Shown: positions 10,059 through 25,260 of the stretch, piece by piece | Numbering within the stretch: position 1 is the stretch's first letter | Layout: each line of letters opens with the position of its first letter | NCBI RefSeq assembly: GCF_000276665.1 | Contig: NW_004955517.1 | Coordinates: 493,128-557,127 of the forward strand | DNA length: 64,000 bases | From: Chinchilla lanigera | Lineage: Eukaryota > Chordata > Mammalia > Rodentia > Chinchillidae | Direction of reading: 5' to 3' | Translations under genes and position numbers: made by a program | Notes under the pieces: generated by a model | What the model was told of the DNA's origin: nothing | What the model saw: the letters and a program-made list of their open reading frames with translations, nothing else | Databases searched by the model: none

Positions 10059-11784
10059 TTGTAGGTGGTTAGACCAGGGCATGGCATCTAGAGGGAATTG
10101 GTGGTGGAAGAGACCCATATTTGGGCCATGATTACATTTTCAGCTGAATCACAGGCCTCTTTGTATAGCTCTTATATTTTATGTATTACTGTTAACCCCA
10201 GCCTAATTTGAAAGGATGCCACCTGTAGGGGGATTGATTTCTGGATGTATGTTTCTTTCAGAAAGTGCGTAACATGCAAGGAAAGTAGTTTTGGATGAGA
10301 AAGAAAGGAAAATGACAAGAAAGGAATCTTGTCATGGCTGGGAAGGTGGTGTATCCTCGTGGCCAACCTCCGAGCGTCCCTCTAGTGCGGGGCCTTGTTG
10401 ACTGTGTGGAGCTTTGGAAGGTCTGTGGCCTGACTGCTGCCCCGTCCAGGAATGCCCCCTTCCAGTGTGATTCCTGCACTCCAGCCCATGGGTCAGTGAA
10501 AGGAGCAGAGAAGGAAATGGATCCTGTTTCCATTTAAAAGGTCTTTAACGTTCTGATCTGTCTCTTTAAATGTGTGCTGCAACTTCACTGGGGGTGGGGA
10601 GAGCGTGGCACCCTCCTCCACAGTGAGGAAGCTGGTGATGCTCTTCTGTGCACTCAGGTCCTCTGTTGATTCCTCAGTGGAATCAGTGGGATTGGAAGAT
10701 TGCTTTGGAAATATTTGAATCACTACTGACTGCCTGATTTTTGCTTTCATTACAAAATAGAAGATCGCTTCTAGTGTGTCTTTCTCAGAATCCAGCCTTT
10801 GTCTCTGCTTCCCTCCCATCTCCCTTTCTCACTTGTTGAACATTAAACTATGAGAAGACAGAAGTGAACAAGTTGCTGTTTGGAGAGAGACATACGAATA
10901 TACAACAATAAACTAATGTGTTACAAATTATAAGGTATCACAAATCATAAGGAAAAGCCAAAGAGAACACAGCGCTCCTGCTTGTTAGCGGAGGGATGGC
11001 TTCTACAGAAAAAATGGATTTTGTAGTATTGGTAGGAGTTTGCTGGGCAGTGAGAGCAGGAAGGAACTCATGGAAAGAGGATGAGCACAGTTGTGTTGGT
11101 GTATATCTGTGTGGCCCGCAGATATACACAAACTCTGGGCACTCTGCTGGGACACATCTGGAATTTCAGTGCTCAGCCTGGTGGCAGATGAGCTGGAGAA
11201 AGCATGTTAGGATGCACTGTGAAGGACCTGAGCGTTGCAGTCCTGTGCCATCCTCAGCAGTAAATAGGATTCACTTACAACACTGTTGACATAGCCAGAG
11301 TCTGGTTTTGAACTGACCCAGAATGGGAGAGAACATGTGTTTGCTTACCTAATGAAAAAGCCCCAAAGTAGCCTGCGTTCAAGCTTGCTTTGATCGCAGT
11401 GCTAAACACATGTCAGGAATCTGCCCACTGTCTCTTTGCTGCCCTGGGCCTAGTGTTACCATTCTGTCTCATCTCTGGTGCGAAAGGATTGTTGCTAAGA
11501 CTTTTAGACTCCCAGCATTGCAGTGTAATAGTTCATGGAAGCTTTTTCTCAGTGGTTACAGCCAAAGCCCTGGTATTGAGTCCAGTCAGGTAAACCAGGG
11601 CTGTGTGACTGCTCCTGAGTCCTTCACTCAAGAACAGCTACACCAATGACATGAGCTGGGGCAGGGTCACAGGCCCTTTCAAGCTGGGAGCTGGCTGTAG
11701 GAGAACAGGTCTTAGAGAATAGAGTAGGGTGGAACTGCTCCTTTATGATACAAATTTCACCCCACACTTTAAGAGGATTGGCTT

Positions 11785-11992
11785 GCCTGATACTGTGGCA
11801 CACATCTATAATCCCAGCTACTCCATAGGCTGAAACAGGAGGATCTCAAGTTTAAGGGCCAGTCTGGGCAATTTGGTGAAGTCCTTTCTCAAAATAAAAG
11901 TAAATTAGAGCTGGGAGTGTAGCTCACTTGTAGAGCACTGCCTAGTATGTACTAGGTCCTGGTTTCCATCTCCAGAATGTGCCCCCCTCCGC
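11785..11992 (+). repeat. B1-ID composite SINE
   Basis: B1 part 'tggcacacatctataatccc...ggctgaaacaggaggatctc...gggcaatttggtgaagtcc', an A-rich linker 'caaaataaaagtaaatta', then ID part 'gctgggagtgtagctcactt...agcactgcctagta'. Same composite type as 8957-9145 and 38628-38810. Confidence 0.85.
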
Positions 11993-12175
11993 CAAAAAAA
12001 GAAGTGGCTTCTTTGAAAAGACCCTGGGATCCTTTTTCAGTCCCATTATGTTCTTACCTGTTACAGAGGAGACAGGCAGAAGGCTCATTCATGTTTTTTG
12101 TGGAGACTCACAAGGAAGAGAGGCTCTAGCAATATTGTCAGGTATACACCATACATTCATGTACACACATACACA

Positions 12176-12815
12176 CTCACCCCTTCAATTATCCACAGTC
12201 AGTCATGTTCAGAAAATATTAAATGACATATTCCAGAAATAAACAATTCATAAGTTTAAATGTATGCCTGTCTAAGTAGTGTGGTGAAATCTTGCGTTAT
12301 CCTGCTTTGTCCCTTTTGGACTGTGAATATCCGCTTGAGCCAGCATGTCTACACTCTAGTGCTAGCTCCCAGTGACTTCCTTTCTAGCAGTCTTGCCTGT
12401 TTAGTTGGCTGTCATGATGTGGTAACCCATGTTCAAGGAATCATTGTCATGAACAGCTACAGGGGTATAGGTAGTGATGGTGGCAACTCAGACACACCAC
12501 AGAGAGGCCTGGAGAGAAAAAGATGAATGTTCTTGACTACAAGGGAAGAAAAGAAATCATATCCTAAGGTTGCCAGGATCTACAGTACAATAAGATATTT
12601 GGAGAGAGATCACACTCATACAACTATTATCAGTTTATTGTTATAATTGTTCTACTTTATTATTTCCTGTTGATCTTTTTTGTGCCTGATATATTAAACT
12701 TCATTGTATGTATGTATGTATGAAAAGACATCCATAGGATTCAAAACTGTCCTTAAGCGTCTGCTAGGGTTATCAGATCATATCCTCTGTGCAGAAGGAG
12801 GGACTACTGTGGGTG
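12176..12815 (+). mobile_element. Tigger-like (Tc1/pogo) DNA transposon relic
   Basis: Begins 'aattatccacagtcagtcatg' and 'gaaaatattaaatgac...ccagaaataaacaattcata', which I recognise as the end region of Tigger-type elements, and finishes near 'gagggactactgtgg'. The middle has worn coding remnants ('gatgaatgttcttgactac', 'catatcctaaggttgccagg'). A second, antisense copy lies at 30264-31045. Non-functional. Confidence 0.65.
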
Positions 12816-12870
<55 letters not shown>

Positions 12871-12873
12871 GGA
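12815..12873. repeat. (GATA)n microsatellite
   Basis: About 14 tandem tetranucleotides read directly, placed at the end of the Tigger relic. A short (TATG)n run sits at 12705-12722. Confidence 0.95.
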
Positions 12874-14399
12874 TGATTTTTTTGTTTCTTTCTATTATCC
12901 ATAAAGACTTAGATTTTATAGCTTAGTAGAAGGCAAAGGATTAGAACAGCAATAATAATATATATTATAATGTTAACACATAGTATACATGCATATAGCA
13001 GACACATCAACAATTTGTTCTGACCTAAAGGTCAGGGGAAAATGTAGAGGTAATGGAGTCCCTGCCAGTAGCCTTTCCATGCGGCAGGCAAAGGTCACGG
13101 ACCTAAACAGGAGTGGACATGTGAGCAGCCTTCTTTACCTGTTTGCAGTTCCCACACGCCCCCCAGTGTGACAGTCTCCATAAGTGGTGCGATTCTAGCA
13201 CTTAGTATGTTTTTTTTTTTTTTAAATCCAACATGGTCCTTGAATCTAAGCCAGATTCCTCAGCTGCTGTTTAACCAAAGCAGCAGCAATCAAGGGTGAT
13301 TTTGACTATAAGCTGTCAAGAAAAAATACTGAGGTGTCATAATTAAGACAAGCTATTACCTAACTGATCTCTATTTTAAGAAATACTAATTTTCATTTTT
13401 TTCCCAATATAGATTTTAGCTTTATTTTTCTTTGACTCATCTCAAACGCATAAAATAGCTTTTCTGCTGAATGAATGATGGTATTTGAATGTCATTGATA
13501 TTTGGTTCCATTGGAAGAGAGGGAAATGGAACACTGGATGCCTTTGCAGATCGCAGAGGTGATAGGGTGGCTGTTTTCTAGGCGGAGACACAGGTGCACA
13601 GGTTGAGAAAGCAGTTGGGCGACTCCCGGTTTTTGTTAAGCAAGAGCCTCTGTCCTGGGGCCTGGGCAGGGTTGTCTGTGCAGCTTTCCTCTCTCCTTGT
13701 TCCTCTCTCTGGCATCCGGCTCACTGCAGCCAAAGCATCTTGCAGGGCTGGAAGGTGGAGCATCCCTGGAGCTCAGCTGCCTCTTTCACAGGCAGGAGTG
13801 TAGTATGTTAGCTTTTCCAAGGTACCAGGGATCTTCTCTTGAGCAGATCTTCCCTTTGAAGAGCTGTTCACGTGGCTGGCTTTTTGGAAGAGGGAAAATT
13901 GTTTTAATGACCTGGTATTAGAAGTATCCACTATCATCAGGCTTCCTTTTCATCTTCCAGATCCTTTTCAAATTCAAGGGAGGAAGTGACAGGAAAGTCC
14001 CTAGGGGAACAAGAATAACACCAAGAGGGAGCTGGCCTGGGCTGCCTTCTCCTGCCAGCCGTGTTCGATTTTGCCAGGGTTATTTTTGCCCTTGGCAGTC
14101 TTCTTCCTCTCTAATTGCAGGGCCATATGGTGCCTCAGCCCCCACACAGAGAGTTGGCACTTCCCCTCCGTTCAGTTTCTGTCCTTTCTGTTGCACAAAC
14201 CACCTGCCATGGTGGTGGGGTTGCACGGCGCACCCTCCTGAAGTGCCACAGCCTCCGTGTCTTAAAAATTTGCGCTGAAGCCCCCGTAGATGCCCTAAAT
14301 TAGTGAGGAGGAAGGAAAAATTGAACAAGAAACAGGGAAATGAGATGAAGTTGGGGGGCAGTGAGATGGGTTCAAAGTCGGGCTCACACTGGCCGTTGT

Positions 14400-14600
14400 T
14401 CTGACGAACAGCATGATGAGCATTCATTGAGTGCCTCCCGTGTTTCATTGTTCCAGGCACTGTGAGCGCATTTCTTGGTCTTGTTTATCTGTCACCTTAC
14501 TTCTCAGGGAATGAGGCTCTGAGAGGTTATTCCGACACTTGCCCAAGTCATGTGGCTCAGGCCAGTTTCTAAGTATGGTCTTCCTCGTTCCAAATTCCAC
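14400..14600 (-). repeat. MIR SINE relic (antisense)
   Basis: 'gagcattcattgagtgcctc...ttccaggcactgtgagcgca' and 'ctgagaggttattc...acttgcccaagtcatgtggct' match the reverse complement of MIR. Confidence 0.7.
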
Positions 14601-15030
14601 ACTTGTAAGCCAGCAGTGCCTTCTAACTCCACAATACAAGTGAATTAAAATTGTACTTTTAAGCTGTATTCCATACCATAACACAACCTGGAAATAGGAC
14701 TACTAGTGATCTTGCTGGGGTTTTTAAACTATAGAAGCAGCAAACATTTATTGTCTCACAGGATTTCTGAGGTCAGGAGTCCAGGAACCAAAAGCTGGGC
14801 AAAGCCGGGAAGCTCTGGCTTGTGTACTCTGAGAAGATTTCTCTCTAAAGCTTGCATCATGGTGCAGTCATCATGGGACATGTGGCTGCAGAAAACAAGA
14901 CTCTGAAGTTGGCAGTCATGCTTTTCACAGAACACTCCAAATGTACAATTTACAGTACAGACTTTCACAGGTTACCTTAGAATGCTGTGGACAGTTGTGG
15001 ATTGGATGGATGTAATATTTGGGCTGGGGA

Positions 15031-15123
15031 TTTTTTTGATTTGTCTTTTTGGTACTGGGGATTGAACTCAAGACCTTGCACTTGCCAGGCAGGTGCTATG
15101 CTACTGAGCTACATCCCCGGCCC
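15031..15123 (-). repeat. ID SINE (antisense)
   Basis: Well preserved: 'ggtactggggattgaactca', 'gaccttgcacttgccaggca' and 'actgagctacatccccggcc'. Flanks tatttgggctgg (from 15016) and tatttggggtgg (from 15124) agree at 11 of 12 positions and are likely target duplications; the short 'ggga' stretch between them may belong to either. Confidence 0.9.
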
Positions 15124-16159
15124 TATTTGGGGTGGTTTGGCAAAACTTTGCAGGTTTAATTTTCAAGGCATCTACCTTAAGTACAATTAGACCAAGCAGT
15201 GATCTGAACCACATGAATGATTACTTATTCAAGTACTCCAGGTATGTTTTGATACTGTTAGGAATATTTGCACTGCCGCCCGTCTGATGAGGACAAGCGA
15301 GGGGCAGTGTGCCTTCTCTGTTTAAGGTCTTTTCATGAAAAGTACACTTCATGCTCCACTAGATCCCAGGGGCTGAAACCTAATCCTGTGGTCATGTTTG
15401 GCTGCAAGGTGAGCTGGAGATGTCTGTATTCCAGCTGGGTACATGTGGAAGCTGAGAGTGCTATTGCTAAGAAAGGACGGCAGAGTGCTGTTGGACACCA
15501 AGGAACAGTCTGTGCCCCAAACAGCAGATATGAAAGCTTTGACATAGTCAAGGCCATTGTGACAGTTGGTGGAAGGAGGAAAGAGGCCAGTGCTCAGAGA
15601 GGAAAGAAGGGGCAAGATCGCATGGGAGGACTGAGCACTTCCCCTGACCAGTGGTTGGAGAGTGGTTCATTTAGGGAGATGAATAGGGAGGTTGTGCTAG
15701 AAAGTAAATCTATAGTAGTTCAGCTTGTGCTGTGTTAATTTTATTATTATATATACAGATATGTTAACTATAAATTAGTGTTTGTAATAGCTATTTTGAA
15801 TAAATGCTATAACCTTCAATTTTGAAATAGGCACCTGTAAGCTTACATAGTAAAGAGAGTTCTATGTATCCTTCACTCAGCTGCCCCCAGTGATGAATCT
15901 TAAGCCATTCTATTAAGTCTGAGATCTCTCTTAGAGATCTAAGTGGAGATTTCATGGATGTTAGATAATAAGCAAATCTGTAGCTCAGAAAGCAACACTA
16001 AATAAATTCTATATGTAAGTTTGAGATTCTTTTCTATACTAATGCAAGCCATGAATCTAAATGAGCACGTGAGTTAATTTTGCCAGAGTTTTGTGTGTTT
16101 CCTGGGAGAATTTAACATTAGAAGGGAGATTTAGTTAATGTTCTCACTTAATTAATAAT

Positions 16160-16400
16160 AAAAGTTACCTTAATTGCACTGTCTCTGTACCAGGCACTTG
16201 TTAAGCGCTCTGCATGAAATACATCACTGGGTCCTCACAGCAGTTTGAAGGCATGGAGGTTACCTTCCTTGCTTCTCAGAGTCCCATATAAGAATACAGG
16301 AACCACAAACTGTAACATGGCTGGTGGAGATTCCAACACTGAGCTGTCTGGTTCAGACATGTGTGTGTAACCACTGTGCTGTGTACCATTCTGGAAGAAT
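16160..16400 (-). repeat. MIR SINE relic (antisense)
   Basis: 'tctctgtaccaggcacttgt...gtcctcacagcagtttgaagg' followed by 'actgagctgtctggttcag' and 'accactgtgctgtgtacc' resembles the reverse complement of MIR. Confidence 0.65.
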
Positions 16401-17019
16401 TTTCTGGTGGAAGAGCAAGGTCAAGGTTAAGGTCATTCCTAGCATTTGCCTAATTCAGCGGCACAGGTAACATTAGTGAAGGTGATCCAGAAGATAACAT
16501 TCAGAGCACACTCTGAACACTGAAGAACGACCCCTTCTGTTGTTGGCTTTATACAGTATGTGATTATGGAGCTGACCTTGTCCAGCGATGTGCCATATCC
16601 ATGCCATGTACAGGGTGCTGCTTCATCCACTATCCGATCATTCTTTCACTTAGCTTTTGCTGATGCTCTTACTCTAAGCTGGACACTCTCACATATACAC
16701 GGGTACTTTGTGTGCAGAAGGGATGTGGGGAGGATGGGATGTCATTTACCAGATTACAGATGTGGCGAGAGGGCGTCAAAATCACCTCAGAGGCTGGAGA
16801 AGATGGAAGGGCAGGCTTAAACGAGTACGACAAATGCTTGCTACTGTGGATGGGAGCTGTGTGTGTGTCTGGCATCACTGCCCATCAGTCATCTCTATAT
16901 GTGTTTTACATATGCCTTTATAGTATATACATGCATACATGCTTGCATGTTATGTGTCTGTGTCATATGTGCATGTGTATATGTTTAAATTTGTATGTAA
17001 ACCCTATTTGATGCTTAAG

Positions 17020-17452
17020 TATATACTCAAAAGAAATGAAAACAGATGTTTAAGTGAAAACTCACACATAGCACTGTTCACAGGATCCAGAGGGTACAAA
17101 AACAACTTAGATGTCCATCACCCCATAAATGGATAAATTAATGTGGTATACTTACGTAATGGAATACTTTAAGTCATGAAAAGGAATGAAGTACTGATGG
17201 ATGCTATGTCATAAGTGGGCCTTGAACACATGGTGTATGGGAAAAGCCAGGTGAAAGGCTACATATTTACATGGAATATCCAGGTTAGGTGAATCCAAGT
17301 AGTTGCCAAGTGCAGGAGGGAGGAGGAGCAAGGAATGAATGCTTGATGGGCTTGGAGTTTTTCTTTGCAATGGTCGGATGTTCAGCTGGGGTGGTAGTTG
17401 GACCAAATTGTGAATGTACTAAATGCAACTGAACTTACACTTGAAAATGGTT
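17020..17452 (+). mobile_element. L1M fragment (ORF2 end and 3' UTR)
   Basis: 'agatgtccatcaccccataa...ggataaattaatgtggtata...ggaatactttaag' is the well-known 3' end of L1 ORF2. It is followed by an old L1M 3' UTR ending 'tgtgaatgtactaaatgcaact...cacttgaaaatggttc'. Heavily mutated; lies just upstream of the zinc-finger retrocopy. Confidence 0.8.
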
Positions 17453-17700
17453 CAGGCAGCCCTGAACAATGAGCATGCAGCACCTTTGTGAGCACAACCG
17501 GCACCTGAGGTGCCTGACCTTAGGCCTGTGGCTGGGGAGGCAGTGAGGACCGGCTGGTGCCCAGGGTCTGCACAGGTGAGCCACCCAGGGAGCCTTCAGA
17601 AAACAGGGGCAGTGTAGAAGTGTAACACACTGCTTTCTCAGGATACTGTCCTTCATCATAGAGGAACATGAAGGAGGACAGAACCATCATAAATCCTTAA

Positions 17701-20655
<2,955 letters not shown>

Positions 20656-21493
20656 ATCTGTCCAGAATCTGACCCCTTTAATCCATTTGCATTTCAATGT
20701 CTTTGTCTAATATACATTAATCTATTTAACATAGATCCTTGTGAAAATAGCTTTCTATTTTGTCTCCTTGTGTTACCTGCTGCTTCTATTATTGTCCACA
20801 TTCCAATCAAATTTGTATTTTTTAATGAAAAGTTTTAATCATATCATTTGTCCTTAAAATCCCCCAGTGACATCCCATAGTTCTTAGATTAGAATGCACA
20901 TTCCTCAAAATAGCCTAAAAAATTTCCCTGACTCCTAATTCCTTGTTCCACACTACATTCCAAAGCCCTCATGTCAGTATTCATCTAATTCTCTGAACAT
21001 ATCCAGATTTAGTAACTTGTACCAACACAAAGAAGTTCTGGGTTCCAGTCCTTGCTTTTCTGTTTTCTAGCCTTAATTTTGGGGTAGCATTTTTTCCTTT
21101 GTAAACTTTAGTCTTACTCATATTGTTGGGATATTTGTACTACCTCAAAAGTCAATGGGAGAATTAAATAATTTGAAAATTACTCAGCAGAGTGCCTAGC
21201 ACAAACTAATAACTCAAATATTAGTGTAAAATAAAAAGGAACCATGACATACAAAAAGAGCGACCATGAACCCAAAATAAGCAGTTTCCACTGGACTGGG
21301 AGAGTGTAAGATTTTTTTAAATTTGAAATAATAAAGTTGAATGGTGAGATCTAATAAAGTAGGATGATCATTAGATTTTATGATGATATAAGTAAGACAA
21401 TGACTTGTATTTCAAGATGAATGTGTGGATTTATGACTTGGTAAGGAAAACAACATCATATAAATATGTAAGTTGCCGAAGCTACTTTTTCTT
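20656..21493 (+). other. Probable 3' UTR of the zinc-finger retrocopy
   Basis: Between the pseudogene stop and an A18 run at 21494-21511 the sequence is AT-rich and carries MIR/L2-like words (e.g. 'cagcagagtgcctagcacaaac' near 21185). It may be retrocopied 3' UTR ending in its poly(A) tail, but no matching duplication upstream was found, so the extent is a guess. Confidence 0.35.
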
Positions 21494-21511
21494 AAAAAAA
21501 AAAAAAAAAAA
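21494..21511. repeat. A18 run, possible retrocopy poly(A) tail
   Basis: Uninterrupted adenines on the + strand about 0.84 kb after the zinc-finger stop codon. Could equally be a simple repeat. Confidence 0.5.
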
Positions 21512-21889
21512 GGTAACATTTACTGAGATGTATTCATCATTTACATGTAAAAAAAGCAAAATATTAATTTAAAACACAATACAGAAAACTTGATCAGTGA
21601 CAACGAAATAATAGAAAATAAAGAGTAAATCTGACACTTTTAAAAAGAGGAAGAAAATGGTTCAAACAAGGATTTTTGTGTTATGCTTATTTTACCATAA
21701 ATAAATCGAGTCACTATCTATTCAAAACCTTTTTCTTATGAGCTAGGTAAGAAATTTCAAGGATTCTTTTTTTATTTCTAGAAAAGAATACATCCCACTC
21801 AGACATCATTAATGGCAGTGTTTGAATAACAAAAGTTACTGCACAGAGGCCAAACTTTACCTGGGAGAGAGGGAAAAGAAATGAGGGTT

Positions 21890-22010
21890 GACCTTTGCTG
21901 AGTCTGCTCTCTGCCAGGCACCGTGTGAAGGGCATCACCAGATCGTCAGATGTAAATCAGTGCAGCGGCCTTTTGTGTGGTTGGCGTTGTCTTTGTGTGA
22001 TGCGTTCAGA
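21890..22010 (-). repeat. MIR SINE relic (antisense)
   Basis: 'ttgctgagtctgctctctgcc' and 'aggcaccgtgtgaagggcatc' match the reverse of the MIR 3' region. Confidence 0.5.
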
Positions 22011-24229
22011 CACTGAGGTACAGGTGATTCTGTCAGGCGTCCTAAGGCAGTCTGTGAGCACGGGGCCCGCTGGCTGTTTACTCCGTGAGGCACAACCACA
22101 TCCCCTGGAACTCGTTCTGTGAGCCAGTCCTTTCTGTGTTAGATGACTTTGTATCATTTGACACAGATAAAAGAAGAAAGATGGTCTTCCTTTGGCTTTA
22201 CGAAGTCTAAGTTTCAGACCACCCTTTTTGGAGGCATTTCAGTTTTTTCCTTCATGTAAGTGACAGCAGCCAGGCAAGGAGGATGTAAAAGGCAGCTCTT
22301 AATTAACTTAGAGTCTGCTCAATATCTTTGTATCAAAAAATGTAATCTGTACAAAGAATGTTATTTCATATACAGGTGAGCGTACCTCACTTTCTGTTAC
22401 ATTGCCAGTTGGCACTTATGCCTAAATTATAATGAACTTGACAGTAATACGGCAGGAGCCTGGGTGTGAGGCGGGTTCTCATGGAAGTGTGCCTTGCTCA
22501 GGCTGGGACTGGCTCCCTAACAGGTGTTGGTGTGAAGAGGGACTGGCTTTTCCGCTGCGATTTCAGCCTGGCAGCAGTGCTTTCGGATGCCTGTGTGCGA
22601 AATCCGGACACTTGCCACAGGAGGAGGCGAGTATGTGGAACCTTAGCCTTCTTGAAATGTAATGACCGTTGCAGATATCTTAGTATCTACCTGCACTTTC
22701 TGCTTTGCTCAAGTAGTGTAGTTTTCGGATTAAGGACTTGGTACTCTTTTCTTTTCTTGCTACTGTCTGCTAGTGGCCTTTAAAAGCCCCAGGACTTAAT
22801 GTTAGTGGTTGATGGCAAAGCCATCCAGCAGCTGTGGGTCTGATGACCGTTTAATATTTTAACCTTGAGGAGGTTGTGGGAATATTTAATCAAGTAATTA
22901 CCCATACTGCAGTTGAGGGAATGTGCCCACCACAGCCCTGAAAGAGTCCAGTCTGTAAAAAGGAGCCTGGACACTCCCCTCTTGGTTGTTGTCTTTGTGT
23001 GAAGCAATGAGAAAGGGGTCAAGTACAGCCGTCAGGGTGTGAGCACAGAATTGGGCTTTTCAGTTGGTGAGCAGTTGCAGGTAGGTACAGTGTGTTATTA
23101 GAGTAATTGAACTGTAATTCCATAAAGAGGACAGTTCATTATCCAGTTCTTGTTTTAATATGTCATAACAGCAGCTGTAGCACCGATGAACTAATTTGCA
23201 TGCACTTAAAGCTTTCTGGACAGGTTGGTAGCATAATTATCACATAGCATACGCTGCTAGTGAAAGCTGCAGCTTTTGCTAGAGGTGTGCTCAGGGGACC
23301 CATTTCCCTGACTTAGTTAAATTTCAGATGAAATACATGCAAGAAGTAGCCATTTCATTGACACCGCATTTGTTCTACAGACAATAACTTCCTGAGTTAC
23401 CTTAATTTGAGCAGTTATTTTGGCAAAAAATGGCAAAGATGTCAGCGGCACCCTCACAGTGAACTGAGCATCAAGGAGGGCAGAAAAAGAAGAGAGAGAA
23501 AAGGAAATGAAATGATCGCACATCTCACTCTGACATTAAAGTATTAAGGAATAGAAAAGCACAATAAATATTACTCATGGATGTAATTAGGTAATATAAA
23601 TTGTGATGGAAATGGAGAATATAAGGTAGGTTCTTTAAAAACTAATTATATATAACAACAGATTCTCTGTTTTTCCAAAGATGAAATCTTTTTCCATACA
23701 TACTTTCTAAGAGCTGTGCTCTCCCTCTGATTGTGATTTGGGGAAGGCACTGCAGTCCCCAGAAAGTCTGTGGCATGCACGGGGTAGTTTGCCTCCCTCC
23801 TGTGGGGCTTGGAGACTGAGAACCAGTGATCAATAAATACTGAGAGTAGAGCAAGTGGGTTCTACCCTAATGCTGAGGGTATTAGGAATTAAGACACATT
23901 CTGCTCATATGGCAGTGACAACATGATCACTTTGTTCTTCTGGTTTTGCATAAACTTTTACAACTCGGAAGCTTTCAGTAACTGTAATTGAAAACCATGA
24001 GATATCAATCTCTGAAGATTCAGTGCTTACTGCAGACAGGAGCACATACTGAAAGTAATGATGTCACTTTAGTTTGCCTTCTTAAAAGCTACATTAGTGG
24101 ACCTGAAAGCTCAATATTCTAAACAGAATGTGTACATTTCTAAGATCACACTTGATTCTTCAGTACGAATGAAATCTTGGGTATTCTGACTTTATTTTAG
24201 TTCTACAGTTTTCTGTTGTCATTTGGGTG

Positions 24230-24390
24230 TTTTGTTTTGTTTTGTTTTGTTTTGTTTTGTTTTGTTTTGTTTTGTTTGGGCCAGAGTCTTGCTATGCAGT
24301 CCAGGCTGTCCTCAAACTAAGAGCAGTTCTCCTGCCTCAGCCTCTCAAGTACTGGGATCATAGGCAGGCACTATCACACCCAGCAGCTGT
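24230..24390 (-). repeat. B1 SINE (antisense) with (TTTTG)n tail
   Basis: About nine tandem TTTTG units (24230-24277), the reversed expanded A-rich tail, precede 'agagtcttgctatgcagtcc', 'gttctcctgcctcagcctct' and 'actgggatcataggcaggca'. This is a nearly complete B1 in reverse. Confidence 0.9.
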
Positions 24391-24514
24391 ACAGGCTTTA
24401 AAAACATTCCAAAGATTAATCATTTGTTTCTCTGCAGATTATCTCAAATATTATTCTTACTCATTAATACTGTAAAGGAAGAAGGAGGGGGAAAGAAACC
24501 CTGACGCGCACTGA

Positions 24515-24960
24515 NNNNNNNNNNNNNNNNNNNNNNNNNNNNNNNNNNNNNNNNNNNNNNNNNNNNNNNNNNNNNNNNNNNNNNNNNNNNNNNNNNNNNN
24601 NNNNNNNNNNNNNNNNNNNNNNNNNNNNNNNNNNNNNNNNNNNNNNNNNNNNNNNNNNNNNNNNNNNNNNNNNNNNNNNNNNNNNNNNNNNNNNNNNNNN
24701 NNNNNNNNNNNNNNNNNNNNNNNNNNNNNNNNNNNNNNNNNNNNNNNNNNNNNNNNNNNNNNNNNNNNNNNNNNNNNNNNNNNNNNNNNNNNNNNNNNNN
24801 NNNNNNNNNNNNNNNNNNNNNNNNNNNNNNNNNNNNNNNNNNNNNNNNNNNNNNNNNNNNNNNNNNNNNNNNNNNNNNNNNNNNNNNNNNNNNNNNNNNN
24901 NNNNNNNNNNNNNNNNNNNNNNNNNNNNNNNNNNNNNNNNNNNNNNNNNNNNNNNNNNNN
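24515..24960. other. Assembly gap (446 N)
   Basis: A run of N of exactly 446 positions. Bases on both sides are GC-rich with several CpG (left 'ctgacgcgcactga', right 'ttcccccgagaaggtcgtgg'), so the missing sequence may be a GC-rich segment that short reads failed to cover. Any open frame running through it is meaningless. Confidence 0.99.
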
Positions 24961-25260
24961 TTCCCCCGAGAAGGTCGTGGACAGGTACGGAGACAGTGGC
25001 GTGGCGGAATGTAGGAGCCTTCCAGGTGAGGCTGGTGAGCTACAGAGCTGCGACTCAATGTCAGGAGCTGAGACGATAAGTTCGAGTCAGGGTTGCAGTT
25101 CCAGGTAGGGTTTAAAGTGACAACTGAGGGAGGTGGAGCCCGGGAGAGAGGAAAGTGATTTCTAGCAAGCCCCACACGCGGACCTCTACCTTAATGTGAT
25201 TACCTTTAGAAGACGGATGAGAGGCTGTTCGGCCGAGGCCTGTGACGGGTGTGTGATCTG
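24961..25260 (+). promoter_or_regulatory. CpG-rich flank with candidate noncoding first-exon donors
   Basis: Right after the gap the sequence is GC-rich with scattered CpG ('ggtcgtgg', 'gtggcgtggcggaatg', 'gttcggccgaggcctgtgacg') in an otherwise AT-rich intron. Two good donor sites face the MAGI1 direction: ttccag|gtgagg with GT at 25026 and ttccag|gtaggg with GT at 25105. Together with the gap this could be a CpG-island promoter and first exon of a shorter MAGI1 transcript, or of an intronic noncoding RNA. No coding potential is seen. Inference only. Confidence 0.35.

Noticed and set aside
12815..12873. Regularly repeated array reminiscent of a CRISPR array
   Set aside because: It is a GATA microsatellite in a mammalian intron with no spacers.
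14705..14990. Possible old LTR ('caaacatttattgtctcaca...tttctgaggtcaggagtcca')
   Set aside because: Suggestive of a reversed MaLR or similar repeat, but I could not place its ends or family, so it is not listed as a feature.
24444..25175. 243-codon open frame on the minus strand
   Set aside because: It exists only because it crosses the run of N; the real codons on either side show no family resemblance.
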